Of a DNA stretch of 64,000 nucleotides, positions 23,622 through 33,897 are shown piece by piece. Source of the stretch: Anabas testudineus (taxonomy: Eukaryota; Chordata; Actinopteri; Anabantiformes; Anabantidae); the NCBI RefSeq assembly GCF_900324465.2, contig NC_046632.1, forward strand, positions 17,287,871 to 17,351,870, written 5' to 3'. The position numbers and the translations under genes were made by a program. Within the stretch, counting starts at the first letter, position 1; the number at the start of each line of letters is the position of its first letter. Under the pieces are notes generated by a model. It made no database searches. It had not been told where the DNA came from and saw nothing but the letters and a program-made list of their open reading frames with translations.

Positions 23622-25625
23622 ATGGGGGTGATAGATGTTTTTCTTCAGTCCTCCAGTTCTGTCCCCTTGTTGGGGATTATGATGGTCCTGCTGCTGGTCT
23701 ACCTAGTTTCCTCTGCCAGCTTCAGCTCCCAAGTAGAGGGGAAGGAACCCCCGGGACCCAGACCTCTACCTGTGCTTGGAATACTGCTGCAGCTTGACCT
23801 AAAGAGACCCTGCTACACTTTATTGGAGGTGATAGAGTAGTAGTTTTCTTTCAGGGTAATTTGTTGTACATGTGCGTCAAGCTAAAAAGGCCCAATGTCT
23901 GTTTTGTCATGTCTTTACTTTATGTAGAAAAAACAACATAATGATAATATCCTACTGTTTTCGGCTTTCAAAGAAATACGGGTCAGTGTTCACTGTGTAT
24001 TTTGGACCCCAAAAAGTGGTGGTCCTCGCAGGATACAAGACGGTGAAGGAGGCTCTTGTCAATTATGCTAAAAGAGTTTGGTGACAGAGACCCACTTGTA
24101 ATAGCAGAGGAAGATAATCAAGGACATGGTAAGAGATGGAAAACAGAGCTTTCACCAAATGACTTTTTATCTATTATAACCAATAACCTCTAAAACACAC
24201 TTAATGTCAGGAGTTTTATGGTCCAACGGTGATTCTTGGAAAGAGAGGAGACGCTTTTCTTTGACAACAAAACAAAAGAACAAACAGTTGAACAAAAGAG
24301 TTCAACTTTTTGGTTCCCCATTAATACAGGTATTATTTACTGTATTTATGTAGCCTACACAACTTGTGCTGTAAATGAGAAATAATTTTCACCTACCTGT
24401 TGAAAATGTATTTTTATTTATTTTTAAAGACATTTTTAACTTTTTTTCAGATGTATAATATTTTCCCATGGATGTTTAAATGGCTTACTATCAGGAGAGA
24501 AGTCCACAGCATTGGAGCCTTCGTTAAAGAACAGAACACAGCAATTTTTAATCGTTTGAAGGAGACTCTCAATCCACAGATGTGCAGAGGCTTAGTGGAT
24601 GCTTTTCTGTCCCAACAACAAAATGTAGAGGTTTGTAGTCCCACTTGGGAAAACATCTTTGATATACTCAGTAAAAATGTATTAATCGTTTCTTTAGTAA
24701 TGTTCGGTCACGGTTTTGGGTCCCAAACAAACTAAAAAATGTAATTAGCTGGATCTGAATAATTGAAATTCTGATAAATGTTTTCCTGCAGGAGTCTGGA
24801 AGCATCAACAGTCACTTCCATGATAAAAATCTTATGATAACCGTCCAGAATCTTTTTATTTATAATCTTATTATTTATGGCACTGAAACGAGTTCAGCTA
24901 TACTCAGATGGGGACTTCTGCTTATGGCCAAGTATCCAAAAATACAAGGTAAGAAGAGGCTCAGTGTATGATACAGCATGTGAGACACTGAGCTCCTCTA
25001 TCCATTCAAATTCTACCATTTCAAATCATTAACTTTGTGTCTTCTCTCTCCCGTAGTTGTGTTTCTTCCTCTCTGTCTCCCCCTCCTTGTTCTCTGACTT
25101 TTTCTTGTGTTTTTGCTGCTTGTTGTTGTTGCTACTCAGTGGGATTGTTGGTTTGTTATATATAACTCTGTATCCAGTTATATTTTGTAAGGTCTTAAAC
25201 TTCTGTTGTGATTTGGCCCTAAATAAAGGGCCAAATCACAATGAATCAATGATGAGACTGAGTGGGAGAAACCACACTCCTTCTATCCTGCTCACTTCCT
25301 GGACAAAGATGGAAAGTTTGTTAAGAGAGACGCCTTCATGGCTTTTTCTGCAGGTTTGTGAGCTCAAACTTTGGTTATTTTAACATTTTCATTTAGTGAC
25401 AGATGACTTCAAGCTTTTCTTTTCTCTCTGTTGCAGGTCGTAGAATTTGCCTTGGAGAGAGTTTGGCCAGGATGGAGCTGTTCATCTTCTTCACCACCCT
25501 CCTTCAGCACTTTCGTTTCACTCCTCCTCCTGGAGTTCCAGAGGAGGAACTGGATCTGACTCCACGTGTGGGTTTCACCCTCAACCCCTTCAGCTCATAA
25601 ACTCTGTGCTGTCTCCCTGATATGA
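23622..25625 (+). pseudogene. Broken CYP2K gene (copy 6)
   Basis: Closest to gene 5. Exon 1 (23622-23828) is open. Exon 2 (23965-24128) has lost its acceptor AG (reads CGG) and gained one base, shifting the frame. Exon 3 (from 24211) breaks off near 24264 and runs straight into the tail of exon 4 (to 24329), so roughly 190 bp of exon sequence and intron 3 are deleted. Exon 5 (24451-24630) is intact. Exon 6 (24792-24948) is 15 bp too long, and the AGTET motif is replaced by IIYGTET. Exon 7, with the K-helix, is missing, replaced by repeat-like sequence. Exon 8 starts late (25251-25353). Exon 9 (25436-25625) keeps the haem loop but is frameshifted near its end. No functional P450 is possible. 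Confidence 0.93.
25057..25240 (+). repeat. Retroposon-like tail with a perfect hairpin inside pseudogene 6
   Basis: CT-rich sequence leading to AACTTCTGTTGTGATTTGGC, which resembles the 3' tail of fish L2/CR1-type retroposons. It ends in a hairpin with 14-bp perfect arms (25207-25220 and 25227-25240; TGTGATTTGGCCCT and its complement) and a 6-bp loop. It occupies the place of the lost exon 7. Confidence 0.45.
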
Positions 25626-25698
25626 GGGTTGAGGTTGGGAGATGTAAATCTCACCTTGACCTGTGCTACAATTTCTTATATGCAACCAGTACAGTTTA

Positions 25699-26206
25699 TG
25701 TTACAACCAGGCTAACAAGCAGACCCAATTAACAATTATCTACAATCCAATCATAAACCAAATTGCAGGAGGAAATGCAATGTAAGCAGACAGGGGGAAA
25801 GACTAAAAACAAAACAAAAGGCAGGCTAATAATGATAACTCTGATCTAGTCGAGAAAACGAAAGAAATCACAGAACAAAACGCTGGAACTGACTCACAGT
25901 ACGAAAACTAACTAACAGAAACAAACAAGCGACTATTCTCAAAGTACATACAACTGTGTAGAAGAAAGCTAGAGGTTGGGAAAAGGTTGAGAGACAGGAA
26001 CAAGGATCGAATGAGGCAGACATGTGACGCACTAACTTAAATACAAACCCAGTAATGAGCAAATACAAAACACCTGTTAAAAACACACACCTGAAAACAC
26101 TCGAACCACTGGAGACACGCCCCCGGAAGTAAGAGAAAAAGTAGTAAACAAAAAACAAAGGCTTCCAGGAACGCTGCCTCAACTGGTTGGGGGGAGAAAC
26201 TGTAAC
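25699..26206. repeat. Possible solo LTR-like repeat
   Basis: A block of about 508 bp bounded by TGTTAC and GTAACA, the TG...CA ends usual for LTRs. It has no coding parts, and I see no clear target duplication. If it is an LTR, it is an old solo relic of unknown family. A plain unclassified repeat is equally possible. Confidence 0.25.
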
Positions 26207-28518
26207 AGCTCTTACTCCACTCACTAAACCAACATGGAATGAGGTCAACAGGTTTGTCAGGTACTTCCTGTTTCTACAGGTACCATGTAACAGCATGCTG
26301 CATAGTAAAGATGCATCACTCATCATCCAAGATACCTGAGCTGTCATGTGTGGCTGCGACATACTCACTTGTTTACCTTCATTCCAACTCTGCTGACTAA
26401 AAAGTAGAAATACCACATGAAAATGCTTTAATCACTTATAAGTAATAAGTTCAGTTCTGTGGATGATGCTAGTATTTATTCGTGATCCAGAATAATCCAC
26501 TTACGAATGACTTGAATGAATCTGGTTAGATTTTAGACTTTTCTGCCACAATAATAATTTCTGGTGAGAGTTGGCTCAATTAAAGGAGCAAATAATTTTC
26601 AGTGGAAGAGCTTTAATAGCTCAAAGTACAACCTGCTGGCGATAATCATGTGTTATGGTAAATAAAACTTCAAACGTCATATGACAAAATAAAAAGAAAA
26701 GAGTAAATTATAGCTACAGAGTTCCACTAAGGAGGAACGTCTGTACTGAATATCCCAAAAAATATTGGGCAGCAAATTAAAACAGTAGTTGAATGAAGTT
26801 GAAGACACGTGTTTTATCAATGCTGATCTGAAAAACTCTAAATAAATGACACGGAAGATGTCACAGAAAAGAAGCAATAAGTTAAAAATAAGCAAAAATT
26901 GATGCATTAAATAAATAAATACAGAATTGTTGGTTGGTGATGAGAGCTGCTGGATCGGCCCAATAGCAAATTTAGTTTGGAATTACTGAGGTTCAACCAG
27001 TAGAGGGCAATCCCTGTGCACGACGTCTAACAAGATTAAACCAGTCAACCCACTTCAACACACAAGAGTTAACTGCAAAGCACCACATCAACTCTATCTT
27101 TATATATACTCAAGAAAACAATGCTGTTGCTCACTTGAATAAAGATAATAAGTCTGTCTGTCTTTTTCCTTAAAACTACCTCTTTTTAATCCAATTCTCA
27201 CAACACACAGCAGTTAGTTATCTATTATTAGTTTTTGAAGTTACTTTTTCTAAATGTGTAGTTTCCCCACAATTTAATGTGTAGAAATATTAACCAGCTC
27301 ATAATAAACAACACTGAAATCCCGTGATTAGGATTAGGATAAATTTCAAGATTATCAAGATTAATTTCATTAGCGTTAAACTTTTCTCTTAATCACAAAC
27401 ATTTGTAAATTCATAAACATAAGTTTGACAGAACAAATAAAGAACTGGACACATCAGCTTCATATAAAACCTTTGAAAAGCACAAACTACACAAACCCAC
27501 TATCAAATACACACAAACTAACTTTTGACACGCACACTGTTAAATCACTGTTTACCATCATCAGGAGCACACAGACTGATAAAAATTACTTCAGCTGATC
27601 ATGTCGGCATCAAATTATCATAAAGTGCAAACACTGTACATTAAATATGTCCCAGTGGTAACAGCGATGGTATGTCTTTGTAAAACTTGAAGGTCTGAGG
27701 ACATTTTAACTAAATAACCACCGTAACAGTGATGTGATGTGAAATGCTTTAAATCCGTCCTCGGTGTTGTATTTAATCCTGTGTGTCCTGAATCCAGGAC
27801 TCTGTATAAACCATCCAGTCCATTTGATCACCAATCTAAGACCAGTTGAACCAGTAAAATGCTGTTTTCACATCAGCAAAGGGATTTGGTGACAGAAAAA
27901 AGTAATATTAAGCTGTTTTTTTGCACTTTACTGAACACAGGAATACAGGAATGCTTTATGTTTCTCCATGTCTTAAAGGAGAGCACTGTGTTGAATGTTT
28001 GTTGTAGAATGTGCAGGATAGGATTGTAGGGAGTATCCTCGTGCTCACAACCAAGGTTAAACAGCTGCTGAAGTAGCAATGAGCTGAGCTTTGATAATTT
28101 TTCTGACATTAAGGCCAATGTCTGAAAGGTTTTTGCACTTTATGACGGTTTGATATCGACATAATCACATCACAATTAGAATCATCTGTAGTCGCAGATA
28201 AACCAGGAGATACGTCTTTCCCAGGCTGTGCGCGCTCATCTCTGCTTTATACCTGTTGATTAATTTATATATAGTTTGAGAAAATGTTACCTCAAAAACA
28301 CCCCAGAGCCCTTTCGTTGAGGAACTTTGGACCATTGTTCCTCACAGAACTGCTGCAGCTCAGTCTTATGGTGTGAACGCCTCTATTCATGTGATTCCAA
28401 ACTATTTCTGCTGTGTTGAGGTATTTTAATGCTGTCACGTTTCTAGATGTTCTACTACTTGAGCCTAATCGAAGACAATGATACAACAACACAGGTATAT
28501 TATTATCCTAACCGCTCG
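26207..28518. other. Intergenic DNA between pseudogene 6 and CYP2K gene 7
   Basis: AT-rich, with no supported gene. Long antisense open frames here have no recognisable family and no exon structure. Confidence 0.4.
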
Positions 28519-28777
28519 TCTCTACTGGTGCATTTCCCAGCTGTCACTGGGCGTAAGGCAGGGTACACCCTGGGCAGGGTGCCAATATATCATAGGACCT
28601 AGATACAGAAACAGACAAACATTCACGCCTATGGGCACTTTACAGTCACCAATTAACCTAAGAGGTATGTCTGTAGACTGTGGAAGGAAGCCGGAGTAGA
28701 GGACCCAAGCAGTGGATGTCAACCCAGGTCCCTGATGCTGTGAGGCGACAGTGTTAACCACAACACCACCACGCTGC
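28519..28777 (-). repeat. SINE-like retroposon, reverse orientation
   Basis: Same family as 21379-21660. On the - strand it reads GCAGCGTGGTGGTGTTGTGG, CACTGTCGCCTCACAGCATC, CCTGGGTTGACATCC and TTAGGTTAATTGGTGACTGT, and closes with GCCCAGTGACAGCTGGGAAA, a typical end of this fish repeat. It is more complete at the 3' side than the intronic copy. Confidence 0.7.
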
Positions 28778-29231
28778 TTAACTTAATTCTACTACTACTG
28801 AGTTACAGTTACAGTAAATTATTTCACTGATGATACTGTCCTTCGGCACTTCGTTATGTACTTGTTTGACAGGGTAAACATTGAATTTTTGCTCGACCTT
28901 TATCCTAGAAGCCAAAGTCATCTCATTTTAACCCAAATCTCACAAACACAGCAGTTCAGTGAACTCATTCTCTCTTTTCACATATCACTCTTCATAGAGT
29001 CACAAACGTGTTTCAGTGCTCTATACTCATATGTACACATCTATGTACAACACTGACTGTGTTAGAGGATGTTTCTATGGAAGGAAAAGGATGTAAAGCG
29101 TTACAGTACATATTTCATCTTCAGATCTCAATTTCTGTCTCGTTGTTGGAGCTTCATGAAGAACACTGACCTGACACTTATCTACTGCTAGTTTGCTGAT
29201 TAATGTTCCACAGTTTGTCCCGCCTCTGAGG

Positions 29232-29242
29232 CTGTATTTATT
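29232..29242 (+). promoter_or_regulatory. TATA-like element of CYP2K gene 7
   Basis: TATTTATTTAA about 95 bp before the ATG of gene 7, followed by GC-richer sequence where a start site would fall. Inferred from position. Confidence 0.35.
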
Positions 29243-29327
29243 TAAGTCACATTGACATAAACGCACCCGCAGAGCTTGGAGCATCTGAACACTCTCTTCC
29301 AGCATAAGGACAGTTTTTTTTAAAGCC

Positions 29328-32011
29328 ATGGGTCTATTGAGTACTGTTCTGCACTTGTCCAGTCCTGTCTCCTTTTTGGGGGCTATGGTGGTTCTACTTC
29401 TAATCTACATCATCTCTTCCTCCATCTTTAACAAAAAGGAAGACAGGAAGAACCTAGAAGAACCACCAGGACCTAGACCTCTTCCTCTGCTTGGGAATCT
29501 GCTGCAACTGGACCTTAAGAGATTCTACAGTGCACTAGTGAAGGTGAGGAAGCTGATCTCAAATGTGTCACCTCGAACTGATTTGTTGTGTGAACTAATG
29601 TCATGACAGTGAACCCTTTCCTGTAGCTTTCCAAGGAATATGGGTCAGTGTTCACTGTCTATCTAGGACCAAAGAAAGTGGTGGTCCTCGCAGGGTACAA
29701 GACTGTGAAGGAGGCACTTGTCAACCATGCTGAAGAGTTTGGAGAAAGAGACAAAATACTATTATTGGATGAATTTAATAAAGGACATGGTGAGTGCAAA
29801 TCCTACTCATGTATAGCAGACGCTCTAAATTGTGGCCATGTTGTTGAAGTTTAACCTACTTAAACTCAGGTGTTGTATGGGCCAATGGAGATTCTTGGAA
29901 AGAGATGAGACGCTTTGTCTTAACGAACCTGAAAGACTTTGGGATGGGCAAGAAGGCATGTGAGGACAAAATCATTGAGGAATGTCACTACCTCGTCGAG
30001 GAGATTAAGAAGTTAAAAGGTAGGTGACGAGTAATGTTTTGTACTTTAGAGAAAACTATCACATCTTTTAATTTTTCTACTGTTTCCTTGTTTCAGGTGA
30101 AGCCTTCGATACCACTCAACCAATAAACTGTGCTGTGTCAAACATCGTCTGCTCCATGGTCTATGGCAGCAGGTTTGAATATGATGATACAGAGTTTACA
30201 TCTCTGCTTGATAGAACAATTAGATACCATGACCATCTGGGAAGCCCATCAGCACAGGTATCATTTAATAATCATAGATTTATACTGTGAGCAATGCATT
30301 TACATATAATATATACGATTCTGCAAATGAACAGAAGTGATTGTTGGATTTTTTTCTTGTTACTTGGTGAAAATGTCACACGTACATATTCTTCGCCAGA
30401 TCTACAACCTGTTTCCATGGATCGGCAAATGGTTACCTAACAACAAGGAATTCCACAAACTGTTTGCTGACATCATAAAACACAACTTGGAGCTGTTCAG
30501 TCGCCTGAAGGAGACCCTCAATCCACAGATGTGCAGAGGTTTAGTGGATGCCTTCATGGTCAAAAAGCAAAATCTAGAGGTTAAGAAACATTTTATTTAT
30601 TTAAAGTTGATCACAATCTTCAGTGAGCTGGGGGGATTCGAATGTCATGGTGGATGTCACCACTGAGAAAAACAACTAAATACATTAATGTGTCGCAGAG
30701 GGAGCACGTGTGTTTCCAGCTTTTTGAGGTCTTAGTCCTCATTGTGCTGTACACTCCCTCACATTATTAACCAGTCCATTAAAGTAATAAGGAAGTGCAT
30801 TTAAAACATTAGAAACTAGGGATTAACTGCTGATCTTTACATACAGACGTCTGGGATTACCAACAGTCACTTCCACAATGAAAACCTTTTGATGACAGTT
30901 ATTCAGTTGTTTGCTGCTGGAACTGATACAGCATCAACTATACTCAGATGGGGACTCCTGCTTATGGCCAAGTATCCAACAATTCAGGGTAAGGCGATGA
31001 AAATATGTATTTTCTTATTGATATAAAAACATCATTATAAAAAAATCATTGTTGATCCAGACCAGGTCCAGGAGGAGCTGAGCAGGGTGGTGGGGAGTCG
31101 TCAGGTGCAGGTTGAGGACAGGAAGAACCTGCCCTTCACCGACGCCGTTATCCATGAGACGCAGAGACTGGCCACTGTTGCTCCTCTAGCTCTTCCTCAC
31201 AGAACGAGCCAAGACGTCACTTTCCAGGGTTACTTCATCAAGAAGGTCAGACTGAACAGAGCAACTAAGATGAAGAATCAAGTCCAGCAAAATGTTCTAG
31301 TTCCAAAACTGACTAAAAGAATCAGCTCAGTCGGCCAAATAAGTCATGACATGCAAGGAATTTAACTCTGACCTCTAGTGGCTCTTAACAGACTTACAAT
31401 TAAATTCAGTCCAGTTCATTTCCTGTATATAGCTTCAAGTAGTATAATTCATTGTATTAATTTTCAATATAAATGTTTTATTTATTCAAATTAACATTTA
31501 TTCCATGTAAGGGTTAATTAGACTTTTTTTATTATTCATATGATTAAAGGGAAACTTATAGATCTGTATAGATATTAAGTCTTCTTAATGCCCATGTTGT
31601 GTACAGGGGACCACAGTGTATCCTCTCCTGGCATCTGTCCTGTATGATGAGACTGAGTGGGAGAAACCATACTCCTTCTATCCTGCTCACTTCCTGGACA
31701 AAGATGGGAAGTTTGTTAAGAGAGATGCTTTCCTGGCTTTTTCTGCAGGTTTGTGAACTCAGATTTTCGCTTCTTGCTGATGTTCCTTTAGGACCTGAAC
31801 CTTTTCCTTCTTCTTTCTTACAGGTCAGAGAATTTGTCTCGGGGAGAATTTGGGCAGGATGGAGCTCTTCATCTTCTTCACCACCCTCATGCAGCACTTT
31901 CGTTTCACTCCTCCACCTGGAGTTTCAGAGGATGAATTGGATCTGACACCACATGTGGGCCTTTCCCTCAGTCCTTCACCCCATAAACTGTGCGCTGTCT
32001 CACTAACGTGA
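29328..32011 (+). CDS. cyp2k: CYP2K-type cytochrome P450, gene 7
   Basis: Exons: 29328-29543, 29627-29789, 29870-30019, 30097-30257, 30400-30579, 30847-30988, 31061-31245, 31607-31748, 31824-32011. They join in phase to 508 residues. Exon 1 is three codons longer than usual, with a charged [10 protein letters not shown] linker between the anchor and the hinge PPGPRPLP. I-helix AGTDTA, K-helix ETQR and haem loop [16 protein letters not shown] (Cys 451) are present. The usual GRR is GQR here, and the following helix reads NLGRM instead of SLARM; the strictly required arginine and cysteine remain. Exon 7 reads LSRVVGSR and ATVAPLAL, resembling gene 8. Genes 7 and 8 form a separate branch of the array. 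Confidence 0.92.
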
Positions 32012-32519
32012 GGAGAAGCATTGAAAATGTCCAATGTCCAATGATCTGGCTACAGAGCACTGTGATGAACAAACAAAGATTTTTTTCCCAACTTCCAAAA
32101 AAACTCAAATCTGTGATTTAATTAGATTTTTTGTGATTTCACCTACCGACCAACTTAATTGCATCATTGCTATTTCCCAGAGGAAATATAGCCTCTGCTG
32201 GTCTTTGACATGGACGTAGTCTTCTATTGGAACCAGATACCAGATTGAAACACGACACCCATTCATCTCTATGAAACTGACTCTGTGGTGCGTTGTCTAG
32301 AAAAAAAGAAATAAGAAAAACTCAATTAATTTTTAAGAATTGCTAGATGACTCTTAATCTTCCACTTGGCCGACAGAGCCCATCATCCCTGCCCCCTCGA
32401 GATACTACACATGATGTCATAATGGTGAATTAGTCCTGTTAGACAGGCACACTGTTATCAACGCTGTCACCTTGTTCGATTTCTTCTGTGTGCGTTAAGA
32501 AAATGTCAAAGCAGTGTGT
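32012..32519. other. Spacer after CYP2K gene 7
   Basis: 3' UTR and intergenic sequence. Nothing beyond the exon relic that follows can be supported. Confidence 0.4.
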
Positions 32520-32650
32520 TCCTGTTCTTAGTTTCTAACAAATATGTGCGAGTCCTAACCGTCTATTTGAGGCTAAAGAAAGCAATGCTGCCTTCAGGAT
32601 ACAAGACACTGAAGGAGGCACTGGTCAATGACGCTGAGGAAGAGTACAAA
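32520..32650 (+). pseudogene. Solo CYP2K exon 2 relic
   Basis: An isolated, decayed copy of exon 2. It includes CTGTTCTTAG as the former acceptor, then stretches aligning with exon 2 of genes 7 and 8 (GTCTATTT, CTAAAGAAAG, CAGGATACAAGACACTGAAG, GAGGCACTGGTCAA, GACGCTGAGGAAGAG). No other exons are recognisable nearby, so a ninth gene once stood, or was partly copied, between genes 7 and 8. Confidence 0.75.
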
Positions 32651-33820
32651 CTCAAACTGACATCAAATTCTAATTGTGTTAGAAGACGTTAAAGAGTGTG
32701 TATTCTACTACAGTATCTCACCAACAGAAGTTTTCTTATCAAAGCTAAAAGTATTTTAATGAGATGTTAACTTTGTGAAATGAAAGAAAAAACTCTGTGA
32801 TAAGATAAAGTGATATGTTGATACAAGAAAAACAGAAACAGATTTTTTTCTGCCTTTTGTTTTTCTGGTAGTAATATTTTATAACAGTTGAACTTAAACC
32901 TAATTTTTTATTCTGGTGTGGTAAAGAGTAAAGTAAACAACAATGATGTAACTTCTATATTTAACTACACATGTCGTTGACCTCACAGCAACAACAACAT
33001 GACAGTGAATGAAAGACATTAATTTAATTTAGTCTGTATTTTCAAATTATAATTTACTGACAACATATGACGCGTGGTGATTTATTAGCTTTAGAAGGTA
33101 AATTCAACACATTGTGTGTCTGTCTGATTCTTACCTGTGATTTGTAATTACTCTTTATCAAAATGTTCACAGTTCAGTGATTTTATTCATTGTTGATAGG
33201 TCACACAGTAAATGAGGTGTTCAGATCTCCACTCAGTTAGGGATTTGATGCATTTAAACTATTCAGGTGAAAGTAAAAAAACACCTGATGAGCCTGACTG
33301 GTTGCACCACAACAAGACCCTTTGTCCTTCAGTGCAGGGGGGTTCCTCCCCCAGGTCGGACAGATTACTGCAGTATGTAAAGAGTATAATTCATCTCAAA
33401 GGAAAACCTAAAAAAGGCTAAAGACACATGATTACAGGTTATGTACTGGTTATCCAAAGTACAGTCACCCCTAGACAGAGTTCAACAACATTAGGATTAT
33501 GTAGAAAATAAGAATAAAGATAATAAGTGAGTGTTTATGTTTGTGTGGGTGGGTCCAGTGTCATTTGAACTGACTACAACAGGTTAATAAATGATTCCGT
33601 CTCTGAGTTTGTACTATTGTTATAGTGGTTGTTGTCTGCAGAGATAAATCTGCCATCATAGTGTGTTACAATGCTATATAATAAGTCACCATATTCTCAT
33701 AAGGAACCAAACAACATATTTTGATGATGGTTTTAGTAAATAATTTTCTACAAATTAGTTTGGTTGGTAATTTTCCACAGTTTCCTCCACCTCTTGGGCT
33801 GTGAGTCAACCGACAGACAT
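32651..33820. other. Intergenic DNA upstream of CYP2K gene 8
   Basis: AT-rich spacer. No gene or named repeat seen. Confidence 0.4.
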
Positions 33821-33822
33821 GT

Positions 33823-33829
33823 TATATAA
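33823..33829 (+). promoter_or_regulatory. TATA box of CYP2K gene 8
   Basis: TATATAA 75 bp before the ATG: the one canonical TATA box in the array. Genes 1-3 have TACAAAAG near the same position instead. Confidence 0.6.
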
Positions 33830-33897
33830 GCCACAGAGCCAAAATCATCAAATCACTGGCTGCTGTCTGGCAGCGACAGGACAGACAGGTCAAAAAG

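Noticed and set aside
25699-26206. Confident call of a solo LTR
   Set aside because: Only the TG...CA ends support it. No target duplication or internal region is visible, so it is kept as a low-confidence repeat.
25868-26416. Antisense open frame of 182 codons after pseudogene 6
   Set aside because: It lies in repeat-like sequence, has biased hydrophobic composition, no homology I recognise and no exon signals.
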